A stretch of DNA of 64,000 nucleotides, taken from NCBI GenBank assembly GCA_036971615.1, contig JAYKKR010000001.1, positions 1,550,001 through 1,614,000 of the forward strand. The letters are read 5' to 3'. The notes beneath the pieces are model-generated. The model saw only the letters and a program-made list of their open reading frames with translations. It was not told the origin of the DNA and searched no databases. Position numbers and translations under genes: made by a program. The DNA is from Amyloporia xantha (lineage: Eukaryota > Basidiomycota > Agaricomycetes > Polyporales > Adustoporiaceae). Positions 46,136-56,623 of the stretch are shown in pieces. Numbering within the stretch: the stretch's first letter is position 1; every line of letters starts with the position of its first letter.

Positions 46136-46443
46136 ATGATGAGCCTTGTTGCAGCACGCAAACCAGTAGGTCTTCATTATTGACCTCCGAGAAGATCATG
46201 TCCCTTACATCCGTCTTCCAGACACTGCTTCTCTTCGGTACTATTCAGACCGTCATGTGGACGTTGGTCTACCGACAGTACCAGGCGCCAAGGTAACGAC
46301 ATATCCAGCTCGTTCTATGGGCGCATATACTCATCTTGCTCGCTCACAGTCTCATTCAGGGCCCGCTTCCTTCCCATATTCCAAAGGGCCACATTGGCAA
46401 GTCTCGGTTTCAGCACCCGCAGGGTGCCTATGCGTACGCATGA
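46136..46443 (+). CDS. Predicted 64-aa single-TM microprotein
   Basis: Three exons: 46136-46165, 46222-46292, 46350-46443, joined by 56- and 57-nt GT-AG introns, the modal intron size here. The product starts MMSLVAARKP, has one hydrophobic helix (TLLLFGTIQTVMWTLVY, about residues 11-27), and a short polar tail with proline, glycine, histidine and aromatic residues ending QGAYAYA. No family is recognised. Small fungal mitochondrial or ER membrane subunits look like this, but that is only resemblance. Support: a good TATA box, a CT-rich leader, a start in good context (accATGATG), two canonical introns in correct phase. It could be wrong if these are chance signals. An alternative start at 46198 (MSLTSVFQ) would skip the first intron. 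Confidence 0.55.
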
Positions 46444-46671
46444 GCACCCTGAGCGATCCGAGCTGCTAGGGGAATACCTCATCACACGAGCGGATGATTG
46501 GCGGTTTTTTGTATTATATTGCAACGGTGAATTGGGTCCGACATAGCCCCACCGATATGTACAGGAGCGGACTGTACAGCAGTATAATGACGGTATGACC
46601 GTTGCATATATTAATAATGTACAGGATATGAACGAAGAACAAGCTCAGACACTAGCATCGACTGTGAATTT

Positions 46672-47852
46672 TTAACTAGCATCTATCGTTCCATCATCGG
46701 TAGAGTCATCCTCCTCCATGTTGCTCTTCCACAGAGCGTATAGTTTTCTTCGATTGGCATCGCGCGTGTCCTGCTCGCTGGCTACCTCGAACATGCGCCG
46801 CAAAAGCGCCTTCTTTAGCTTACTGCCTTCCACTTGACCCTCTGCTTTCGGGTCCGAAAAGCACGCATTAGACGTGAGGTTCGGGTAACTCGGTGCAGAA
46901 AGTCTTGGTCGCTTGCGACTCGGTGGTCCGTCGTCTTCTTGTGATGGCTTCAAAGCGGTGAAGAGGGGCTCCAGAAGTTCAGACTGAATGCGTTGATAGG
47001 TAGTATTGGAGTGAGTGCGAGACGCGAGGATGAGAAACGGGGAGAAGAGGGTGGACAGTGGCGCTGGTAGTGACGACGATTCTGAAGAAGTTCCTGAAGC
47101 CTTGTCCAGCTCTTCAAGATATATGTCCGACAAGTGGTATGCCAGACTGGCTGGTACTCGCGTATCGTCAGGGCTATAATAATGTCAGCAATCTGACGCA
47201 GAGTTCAGTCGAGGCTTCAAGAAGCTCACCATAGCGGGCCGCCACGATCAGTCAGGATCGAGTTGTACTCCGTACAGGCAGCACTGTCCCACTCGGCCCT
47301 CATGAGAAGCCTGAATGATGCGTTTACATATCTGCGAATAAGCATGTAGTATTTATCGATTCTGTAAAACAAAAACATCAATTTCGAAGCAAACGAGGCA
47401 AAAACTAAGATAGAACTAACCGCAGACGGTCAATAGAGTTCCATTCCCGCACTGTCGCTTCCCAAAAGCCACGCAAGAATGGCAATGCAGATGAAGTGGT
47501 GGTGATGGCCAATAGAATCTCCGCGAGTTCACTCGCAAGAGCCTGTTGTACCAAAGGTTTGTCGGACATCCAGAAGCCTGGATGAAGTCTTCAATGGTAG
47601 CTTCAGCCATTAGAGGTCCCATACGCACAGTAGAATATACCCTTCCACAACTTGGCCATCTCAGCCTTAGGTAGCTCTTCCCTTGAAGGGTCAGAAAGGA
47701 GTACAGTGAGGCTCTTGATTGCCTTATCCCGCGTCTTCTTGTCTTGGTTTGCATGAGCTAGGTTCAAGCAGAAATAGATACTGACTCGTACCAGTAGACG
47801 CTAGATACTTCCCCAATGGAGGTATATCCGCAGATGAAGATGCAGCAGCCAT
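46672..47852 (-). CDS. RRP1: Ribosomal RNA processing protein RRP1 (Nop52 family)
   Basis: Five exons: 47852-47792, 47742-47629, 47577-47421, 47361-47230, 47173-46672 (321 aa). Family motifs: [42 protein letters not shown] (split by an intron in the Cys codon), FWEATVREWNSIDRLRIDKY, YVNASFRLLMRAEW and LAYHLSDIYLEELDKA. The tail is acidic and Lys-rich. Rrp1 is a nucleolar factor for 27S pre-rRNA processing and large-subunit assembly. Introns are 49, 51, 59 and 56 nt. The length matches the compact fungal form. The window also carries another 60S assembly factor, RRB1. Confidence 0.95.
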
Positions 47853-48819
47853 GCTTCAAGCTTGAAGTAAGTTGCGAAAGTGCTCCGAGCTCAAGCTGGA
47901 GGGCCGGAAAGTCCAAACCAGCCTGAACGCGATCGGTGTATTTTTCTTTCGTGTATACGCACGTGGTCCTCGATCACAGCGTTGATACTGGTACTCATCG
48001 ACTCTCACTACCGTCCCTTCAACTCGTTCAGCTACTTTCACTCTCCCGCTCAGAACAATACTGTCGCTCTCTTCTGAGGGCGGACTCGAACATGAGCAAA
48101 TGCACAAATGCACCTTTTCTTATCGGACAGTTCAGCCACGTCTCCTACTCGTTTTTCATTGCTTCCACGAATGATGCCGATGGAATATATAACGGAACCA
48201 TGCCCCCAGTCTTGGCACATCCATTGTCCAGCAGTTTGAAATTGCATCATCTTCAGGAAGTTCTTCCCACATCTGCCAAGTCTTCATGTATGTCTGTGGG
48301 TCCTCTTAGGGGCAGACCATGAACTTGCTTGGCCCCAGTCGAACCATATTCAATTCAAATGACTTCTTCTCTGCTCACTTATCAGAAGAGAAGGTCCAGA
48401 GGGTGAGATCTAGTATCATGTCTTGGCTTTCGCGCCATCCAGGGTATTTGCCAAGCTACTTGTCGATTAGAAGTAGCTATATTATATATATCATCATGAC
48501 CGCGCTTCGACTTTGCGGTTGGGATAATGGTTGAGATTCGGTCAGTGCAAAATACAGCACACCGCGTCTCTGGTGTATAGTAATGTACGATTCGATATCA
48601 TGTAATTGCAAGCATTTGAAAGAGATAATGCGCTATTGCATACGCGATAGCTTGTATTTGTGGTCAGCGCAGTCAGTGATCGATGTAGTTTGCGCAGTTC
48701 CTAACATCGACGTCACTAATCTCGCGCGTTGACACTTGTCTTGGCCCACATGGAAGAAACGGAAGCAGAAACAGAACCGCGTTCGTGCTCGGACAAACAC
48801 CTTGTCTTGAACGTCCATC
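47853..48819. other. Divergent intergenic region RRP1 / HIU hydrolase
   Basis: About 970 bases. Open frames of 60-130 codons occur on both strands but have no motif, no consistent splice model and no TATA box, so none is called. It should hold both promoters. Confidence 0.45.
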
Positions 48820-49395
48820 ATGTCTAAATCACCCATTACTTGCCACGGTGCGTAGCATGCTTTACCAACATGCAGGCGTCATATCCTCATCAATGATGGG
48901 TTCATAGTTCTCGATTCCTCGCTCGGGAAACCAGCTGCAGGCGTGCAGATCCGGGTACAGGAATATTATACGATAGCCAAGTCGACTACATCTGTCTTCG
49001 ACCCGCTCGTTGAAGGGTGTGCACCATGGTTCTGTTGTGGAAGACTGCTTTACTCACACGCAGCATCTGTTTCATGAACAGGGAGACAGACTCCGACGGC
49101 CGATGCATGCAGCTGTGGCCGAAGGCCACCGAGGAACAGAGTGCCGAGGAGCGTGCAAAGCTCAAGCCCGGAGCCTTGTATAAGGTTGTATTCAAGACGA
49201 AAGACTACTTTGAGAGCACCGGGCGCAAGTGCTTCTATCCCTGGGTAGAGGTAAGTGCCAATAGCCATCGTTGGCACAAATAACGCATCTCATGGCACTT
49301 GTAAGATCACCTTTGAAGTGTCCAATCCAGACGAGCACTACCATATCCCGCTGTTAATCAGCCCGTACTCTTTCACGACGTATAGAGGCAGCTAA
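48820..49395 (+). CDS. 5-Hydroxyisourate hydrolase (transthyretin-like)
   Basis: Four exons: 48820-48847, 48908-49016, 49082-49250, 49306-49395 (131 aa). The start MSKSPITCHVLD holds the catalytic histidine of the HVLD motif. GKPAAGVQI, TDSDGRC, GALYKVVFKTKDYF and the C-terminal signature YRGS (residues 128-131) complete the family. The enzyme converts 5-hydroxyisourate, the product of urate oxidase, to OHCU in purine catabolism, in the peroxisome or cytosol. No obvious PTS1 is present because the end is YRGS. Urate oxidase and OHCU decarboxylase are not in this window. Every junction keeps the family reading. Confidence 0.95.
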
Positions 49396-49597
49396 ACATA
49401 CATCCATGGACATCCACTAAATATACAGGCATGACAGGGCTCTAGAAGGAATGCAACAATGGAGCAATGGTACTGTAAGATGCGACTCTAGCGTTACAAT
49501 ATGATAGACACGAATGAAATATGCAGTAATGTAGAGCAAGGATACAGATCCATGGCCAGTCCAAGATGGGTGAGAAAACGAAAGATAACGGACCGTG

Positions 49598-51096
49598 CTA
49601 TGCCAAACTGAGGTCACCTACTGCCTCACCTGCCCCGTCCACTTCGCGTTCTTCACGCTCGACATCCCCCTGGCGTCTAGGTCGAGGTAAGATAGGTCTG
49701 AGCACGGGACTGGACAGTCCGATCTGCGCACGCAGCGTCGGACTCGAGAGCGCGCTATGCGGGCCGCGCGAGAAGTACGAGGACGGTCCGACGATAGGTG
49801 AAGACGCAGCCGAATTGGAACCTATCGGTATTGGAATGGGAGTAGGCATGGAGAGGCGGGGTGTCCCTACAGGGGTACGTGGACAGAACAGGGATGGTTG
49901 CGACTCGCGCAGGTAGGACACGGAGGGAGATACAGCACGTCGTTTTGTTGCGCTCGGATATGGATCGTAACGATCGTCCACTAGGTGCATCATGAGTCAG
50001 AGCAACAACCTTTATGCGATGACACGTACATTTCCGTTTATTGCTGCGCACAGCACCTGATGTGGGAGGCGGCGTATACCTCCAAGACATGATGGGCGAA
50101 CCCACACTTGACGAGGGCTGTGACAAGGGTGCCTCAGCTACACTGACCCACTACACAATCACCAGACGTACCATGTCGATGTCCATGGCCATACCACCAG
50201 GACTCTCTAGCATCCCCATATCGTCTCCGTTCACGCTACGTGCAGGCGTCACCGGCTTAATGCTGATCGGTTCGACATATGAAAACGGCACCGAATCATC
50301 GAATTCGCCATCATCACTCGGCGTATCTTCGCGGTGCAGCTCTTCCACATCTGCCTCCTCCGGGTACCGACCACGGTCCGACGCGGCACGCGGTGTGCGT
50401 GGTTGATACGGTAGCTCGGAGCATGACGCGACGAGTCGCTGGAACTGGGCCTCTGACCTCACCTCATTCTCCTCAGGGCGAGACTCAGAGATCAGCGACC
50501 GTATGCGTGGTACCTTCACCTGTGCGATCTCAAACTGTGAGGAACCGGTATGTACGGGTAAGGGGAGTGAAGCGTACGTTGTGTGAGAGCCGCCGGCTGT
50601 GGGCGCGGGCAGAGCTTGAGGGCTCTGGCATGCTGTCGCTACTGGATGTAGACGAGCCACTAGGTGGTAATGGGGGTGCAGATGGACTTCTCGGTCTGCT
50701 CGTCTTCATCGTGCTGTCCTGGTCGCGCTCTGTCTGAGTGATGGTCGGCCCCGGGAGAAGTGGTGTGGCGGCGCCTGAGTCGCCTGAGGGTGGGCTGTCC
50801 GTCCACATCTTCACATTCTCGCGGTCGCTCTCAGACTCCTCGCCGCTGTTGTTGGTGCTCGACCGACGCGACAAGACAGACGTGGCGAGGGGACTGCGCA
50901 GTGGGCGGTCGTTGAGGGTGAGTGGGGCTCGGGACGCGAGGAGGCTGGGACGCCTGAAACGGAGCATGAAGGGGCTGAGATCGTCTGAAGCATAGGCCAA
51001 TGTAGCACTTTGAGACGCAGATGACGACGACGATGGTGGAAGGGCGAAGTCGGAGGAGGATGTAGGCAGCGATGGGCGTGAGGAGGACCCCAGCAT
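49598..51096 (-). CDS. Ser/Pro-rich orphan protein with conserved C-terminal region
   Basis: Four exons: 51096-50578, 50519-50172, 50117-50030, 49980-49598 (445 aa; introns 58, 54, 49 nt). The first 170 residues are Ser-rich. The later part is more constrained: an acidic stretch (EEADVEELHREDTPSDDGEFDD), then PIMSWRYTPPP, NKRKLDDRYDPYPSATKRRA, VSPSVSYLRES and the end EAVGDLSLA. The KRRAVSPS and DRYDPYP blocks suggest phosphorylation sites or a short linear motif. I recall similar uncharacterised proteins in basidiomycetes but no function. No TM or signal peptide was seen. An alternative acceptor for intron 1 (50534) would give a 43-nt intron. Confidence 0.7.
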
Positions 51097-51473
51097 GATA
51101 TGCTAGACACAATCAGGCGAGGCAAAAGTTGGGCGTAAGTTTCGGTAGGTATATGTCGCTGCAGAGCAGAGTGGTGGTATTTGGAGGCCAGGATGGCGAT
51201 GTGAAACGGGTACGTCCATCAATGTGCTTGGACGATAGCGGCCTTGCGAAACGAACTGGCGCTCCACGGTACTGTACAGTTGCCTTATGGGTCAAAGTCT
51301 ACAAAGGGGCCTGGTAAACTCATTCATTGCTTCCGAATTAAGCACAACAGACAATATATTGTTCGAGTTGGACATTGTTCTCAAAGGTACTATCAACTAG
51401 CAGATGGCTGAAAGCTGAACACAAATAGCGACTATGAAAGCAGTGCGGCACAAGATAACAAACATTCTCTTTT
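51097..51473. other. Spacer, 51096 gene promoter and MGST3 3' end
   Basis: Likely promoter of the serine-rich gene plus the 3' UTR of the MAPEG gene. No gene or repeat was seen. Confidence 0.5.
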
Positions 51474-52260
51474 TCACAACGTCTCTCGCACAAGTTCGAC
51501 AACAGTGTAAGTCGATGCAATGAGAAGACCTTCCAACACATAGGTGAGTCTCGGCGGCAAACTAACGTGAAAAGAATCCACACGCACCGAATATAGAAAG
51601 GGAGCTGAATATGGCACTGCCAAAGAGATTGCGCTGAAGAGGCATGAGATCATGGTATCCTGTAAACATTGATCTGTACTCACGCGTTCCGGATCTCCAC
51701 TGCTGTAGCCAATGGTGTAGCCAAAGCGTGACAGAGTGAAAAGACCGCAGAAGGAAGCAGCAAGGAGCGGGTGCTTCAACGACGTAACCAGTGTACTGTA
51801 AAAGGGTTTTATAACATCCGTTTCTCTTTTGTGCTGTATCCGGCGTACCTGGTAATAACTATGGGCAGATACTCGAGGGTGTTTTGGTGGGCCCCTGGTC
51901 AAAAGTCAACACTTTGATATCAAGCATGCTGAGAAAGACGTACGTTGTGTGCAGTTGTAAATATTCGCTTCCTTGGAGGCAGCTACTTCAGCCTTTTCTG
52001 CGTATACTTCACGGCATGGGTCAGTAATGTCGCAGTACTCGAGGAATGCAGGGGACTGACACTGAGGATACGGGATCTTCGCACGGGTGCGCGCTCCACC
52101 AACTTTGATGGTCTGAAAAGCAGCCAACCAAAAGGTCGAAACGAGAGCCGCCGCAGGGTAGACGTAGCTATGAAATGAAAGATATAGTAAATTGGGTGCA
52201 AAGGCGCCAAATCCACACCTGAGAAACTCACTCTCGAGAAAGAACGATAGAGAACGACAT
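51474..52260 (-). CDS. Microsomal glutathione S-transferase 3-like MAPEG protein
   Basis: Seven exons: 52260-52232, 52167-52061, 52006-51944, 51894-51849, 51795-51684, 51633-51588, 51529-51474 (152 aa, the family length). Conserved pieces: KVGGARTRAKIPYPQLYAEK, FNCAQRAHGN-like (YNCTQRAHQNTLE), and FTLSRFGYTIGYSSGDPERR. Hydrophobic helices surround them as in the four-helix MAPEG fold. The family gives glutathione transferase or peroxidase activity on lipophilic substrates at the ER membrane. All six introns are 49-64 nt and in phase. It is divergent from RRB1 with 463 bases between starts. Confidence 0.95.
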
Positions 52261-52723
52261 CGCGACGAAAGATGAAGCGACAGTGAGGGAGTGAGGGTTC
52301 AAGTTGGTTAACGTCGTTTTTATGCTGTTGCGAGAGAAAACTGGGATTGGTAAGTCGGTCAAGCGGTACGTCAGCTCGCCGGCCGTCGATTCGCGTTACG
52401 ACGCGTCCTACGTTACCGCAGACTTACGATGGTTTTCGGCACGCCAGGCACACTTTTGCTTGCCAAGCAGAATTCCACTACACGGCAGCGGGATCTGCGT
52501 AACGTTAGCATGACGGCTGTATTATATGGGGAATTATTATTTGAAAAGACGTACAGGTGAACTACGGGTACTAACGAAAACAACGTCTACCAGCTGCAGG
52601 ACAGAACAACGTACTGCAGGGTGGATCTGAGATTGACATGCCATCACGTGCCGAAAATTTGGGAGGCAAACTTGGGTAGACTACTCTTCGGTAAGGCAAT
52701 CGCTCGCCCTGCAAACTCCCGTT
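52261..52723. promoter_or_regulatory. Divergent region MGST3 / RRB1
   Basis: 463 bases with the two promoters. No TATA-like box stands out. Function is inferred from position. Confidence 0.4.
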
Positions 52724-54439
52724 ATGTCAAAGCGCACAGCAACGGAACTGCAGCAGACTTCAATCGAAGAAAATCCATCGCGCAAAACACCTCGTGGAAA
52801 TGCAAATCGGGAGAGTACCCTTCAGCAAGACGAGATAGGAGAATTTGAGGATGGCTGGGAGGATGAGTTCGAGAGCGATGAGGAAATATTCGACGGTACA
52901 GAAAATGAGGGAGAAGATGGTATGCTAAGTGCAGCAGCGGCAATGTACGTCAAATCTAACACCGTCTTATGAAGGAATGGACGTCGACGATGTGATGCCT
53001 GCTATTGAAGAAGCGGACGAGAGACCAGCTGCTCCCGAAGCCTTCATCCCGGGATTGCACCAACTAGAAAGCGACGAAGTCCTTGAACCAGATGACGCAG
53101 TCTATATCATGCGACATTCCATGAATGTGAACTGGCCCTGTCTCTCCTTCGACGTTCTTAGGGACAATCTGGGAGATCAGCGGCAGCGATTTCCTGCTAC
53201 AGCCTTCATTGTCGCCGGCACCCAGGCCGATGTAGCAAAAAACAACGAGCTCTCTGTGTACAAGATGAGCTCGCTACACAGAACCCAAAAGAATTCCGGT
53301 CAGTCAGCATACCCTAGAACCAGGAGCCATTCAGTACTCATGTGAATTGCTCAGATGACTCTGAGTCGGAGGAGGATGACGACGATGAAGCTCTAGATGA
53401 GGATCCAGTCCTCGAGTTCCGATCTGTTCCCCATCTCGGTGGCGTAAATCGTGTCCGTGCGCAACCGCTCCCCTCATCATCCGCGCTTCCACCAGTATCA
53501 CAACCCTACTTTGTGGCCAGCTGGGCCGAAACGGGGAAGGTACACATCTGGGATGTTCGGCCGCTAATCGAGGCGCTCGACGTGCCGGGGTACTCCCCCG
53601 ATAAATCGCGAACGCATTCCCCCGTTTTTACTGTGAACTCACATGGTCGCGCAGAAGGCTTTGCAATGGATTGGGCGTCATCTGGTGAAACAAACCCTTC
53701 CGCGCTGCGCATTCTCACGGGAGACGTACAGTCAAAGATCTTCTTGACGACGACGACGCCTTCCGGGTTCAATGCATTGTCTCAGCCATTTCTTACGCAC
53801 ACGTCCAGCGTGGAAGATCTGCAGTGGAGTCCGACGGAGGCGACCGTCTTTGCATCATGTTCTGCGGACCAGAGCGTGCAAATTTGGGACGTGAGAAGCA
53901 AAGGCAGAAAGAGTGTTGCGGGCATTGAGCGGGCTCACGAAACCGACGTGAACGTTATCAGCTGGAACCGCGCGACATCGTATTTGCTATTGAGTGGAGG
54001 TGATGAAGGTGGGATCAAAGTCTGGGACCTGCGGAATGTGAAGAAGAAAGGGTATGCTTCGTCATTCCTGGTTTATGTTTAGTATTGACATTCGTGAACT
54101 AGAACATCCACACCAGACCCCATCCCCGTTGCCGCGTTTGCATGGCACCGCGCCCCTATTACCTCCATCGAATGGCATCCTACAGAAGACTCCATTTTCG
54201 CAGCCTCGGGCGCCGACGACCAGGTCACTATGTGGGACCTGGCGGTTGAGCAGGACGACGATGAAACGGGAGCAATGGAAGAGACACCTGAAGGAGGACG
54301 TGACGTGCCTCCACAATTACTTTTCGTACACCAGGGCCAAAAGGATGTTAAGGAAGTGCACTGGCACCCGCAAATACCGGGTGCCGTAATTAGCACGGCG
54401 TTGGATGGTTTCAACGTATTCAAAACTATCTCCGTTTGA
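52724..54439 (+). CDS. RRB1: WD-repeat ribosome assembly protein RRB1 (GRWD1)
   Basis: Four exons: 52724-52919, 52975-53298, 53355-54051, 54103-54439 (517 aa). An acidic N-terminus ([17 protein letters not shown]) precedes [19 protein letters not shown], the H4-binding-type region of this WD family. WD repeats follow, with [26 protein letters not shown] and VTMWDLAV. A second acidic run ([15 protein letters not shown]) lies between them. Rrb1 is the dedicated chaperone of ribosomal protein uL3 (Rpl3) in the nucleolus. It pairs functionally with RRP1 in 60S biogenesis, but the two are not a cluster. Introns are 55, 56 and 51 nt. No disruption was seen. Confidence 0.95.
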
Positions 54440-54851
54440 TGTATCGTATAGCATTTTTTGTATTTCGATCGGTGGTATATCAATACTTGTTTGCTGTATT
54501 TCTTGGATGCGCTGTGACTCTAGACATGCAATAGCGTGGATGGCTTCCGTCGGAACGGCAGGAAAGGCGCTAGCAGTCATACGACTTGTCACAATAAAGC
54601 GGGTGGATGAAGTCTATGATACATAACGGTAGATTTATTTTAAAGCGCTGAGGACATACAGAGAAATGTATATCAGGATAAAGCTCGCGAACCACATGAA
54701 GGGAGAGTTGAGCGTGCACCACATGTCCGTCGAAGTGGGACAGAGAATCATGTATCGCAAGCATGTCGCAAGCAGGAGCCCCGGGCACCCTGGCCGGAAG
54801 CTGGCGATTGTTTTAAACTCGCGGTGCTGTGTGTTCGCAGCAAGCAATATA
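54440..54851. other. Convergent intergenic region RRB1 / PA28
   Basis: About 410 bases between two 3' ends. Open frames here are short and unsupported. No repeat or RNA gene was seen. Confidence 0.5.
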
Positions 54852-56246
54852 TCAATACAGTCCGGAGTGATTGTTGCCCTTCGGTGAGCGGATCTAGGTT
54901 CACGCGATAAGCAGAAGGCTGGGAGGAGAAATATGCCTAGGTTATCATACCTTCACCATATTCTTATGGAGTATGTCGGTCAGAATTGCATACACATTCC
55001 GAAGGTCGTAGAGATTCTGGCGTGCTACATAAAGTTGCTTCTCGTCGTGTTCCTTCAGCGCCAACTATGTTTAGAACGTATCCATCATGTCATAAGGTCA
55101 GATGTGCGATGTCCGCGGCGGCTAGAACGATACATACAGTGTAATCTTCAACATGGGGGTATTTGATGATTTTGGAACAAATTTTCGCCCGGTGCATGTG
55201 GTCTTGTCTACCCGCATCACGAAGGTTATATGCACTTTCCTGTGAACGGTGGAGTTCGGTGAGAACCTCTGCGGGCAAACTAGTATCAGAGCTCCATGCA
55301 GCGACGTATGATAGAAGGCACGAACCTTCTTGTATTTGTACACCTGGTCGGAGGGATTGGAAGTTTTAGACTAAAAATAACTTTGACTGATGCAGACGTA
55401 CCAAAATTATCTCCGCTGAAAAAAGTGCATCCGAGATATTAGCTGTCCAGAATGGCAGTCACGCAACGAAGCATCAGACGTACTCCTCGATTCTAGTGAT
55501 AAGGAGTCAAATGAGGAACGTCAGTCAGCAACAACGTGACATGCTCACTTCGGCATGGAGAGGTTCACCCATAACTTGACCCTATCCTGCATGCCATGCA
55601 TTAAATGAAGAAGCATCACACGTATGAGCATTAATGCTTACGCATAACTCCGCTAGTTGTTCACACTCCTTCTTCACTTCCGCGTGCACTTTGTCGATAT
55701 GCTTATTAGCTAGAACAAGATTCGTGAACCTTGCTTGCGGAACAGAGTTGGCTGGAGTAGATCCGGTTGCTAACGCGCCGTTTGCGCTGCCCTCGTTTAG
55801 TCTGCGTTTCTTAGACTCCGGCTCCTCCGAAAGGGCCAAACCGGGAGGAGGATAGACCGTGACGTCCGTTGAAGATGAAGCATGCGAGATATGAAAGGGT
55901 GACGAAGGATTTGCGGTAGAATCTATCAGTTGTTGCAGCTCTCTGCAAGAACAAGCATCAATCGGATTGTCACCAGTGTCAGATGAACGGCTATTCACAG
56001 TATCTACATGGATTTCAGCATTGCGAGCGATTGAACAAAAGTATAGACATGCCTTGCTGGGAAATATGCGGTACACAACTTCGTCCGCTGCAGCAGTAGC
56101 CGTTTGATGAAATTCCTAAGTAAATGGATAGATGGGAGTCAGTGATTCGTCTGGGTTACCCAGGACCACGCAGCATATTTAGTTGAAGGGTGGCTCACCT
56201 CCAGTTTCTTTGTCAGCTCTTTGTCCATTTTTTGCTTACTCGCCAT
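54852..56246 (-). CDS. Proteasome activator PA28 (REG/PSME family)
   Basis: Nine exons: 56246-56199, 56115-55642, 55586-55549, 55492-55484, 55415-55402, 55343-55326, 55268-55138, 55064-54951, 54893-54852 (295 aa). The first helix bundle has SPFHISHASSSTDVTVYPPP, a linker rich in Ser/Asn, and VHAEVKKECEQLAELC. Then come VKLWVNLSMPKIEDGDNFG (the activation loop, split over three tiny exons), IQEEVLTELHR, KIIKYPHVEDY, EHDEKQLY and the end IRSPKGNN. PA28 heptamers cap the 20S proteasome and open its gate; the gamma-like type is nuclear. It is absent from budding yeast but present in many basidiomycetes. The second exon carries 38 extra residues after FPSK that are untypical; they may be a retained intron with odd splice sites. 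Consecutive exons of 9, 14 and 18 nt are noteworthy. Confidence 0.88.
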
Positions 56247-56623
56247 GACTCCGTGCAGAACTGTGACTAACTTTCCTACCGACGTGCTGAGACAATTGAA
56301 GCGACGCTGGGGTCAGTGGTCGTACAACCGTGGCCGCAACGAGCGCCTCCCCCGCAATCGTAGTAGATGTAAGCGCCCATGTCACGCGATCGCCGCAGCT
56401 TTCGATCGTTTCGGTCACGGACTTCGAGCACGGTCTCTTGGCCACTTCGATTCGGCTAGTGCTTTGAGCCTGAACCTCGGGTGCAAATACAAGACCATCC
56501 TTGCTCAAGTACTACTCTCTTCGCGTTCAGGACCAGGCCCCCTAATCCATCATTCTGTATTGCATAAGAACTGTGGAACTTTCAAGCCGGACAGTATAGT
56601 ACTCACCCGGAGACGTGTATCTA
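56247..56623. promoter_or_regulatory. Divergent promoter region PA28 / TAF1
   Basis: 377 bases between the two starts. It is GC-moderate with no TATA box. An open frame across it (56221-57153) is the read-through of the TAF1 first exon and not separate. Confidence 0.4.

Noticed and set aside
48050..48322. Short frames on both strands between RRP1 and HIU hydrolase
   Set aside because: Inconsistent frames, no splice signals that lengthen them and no recognisable motif.
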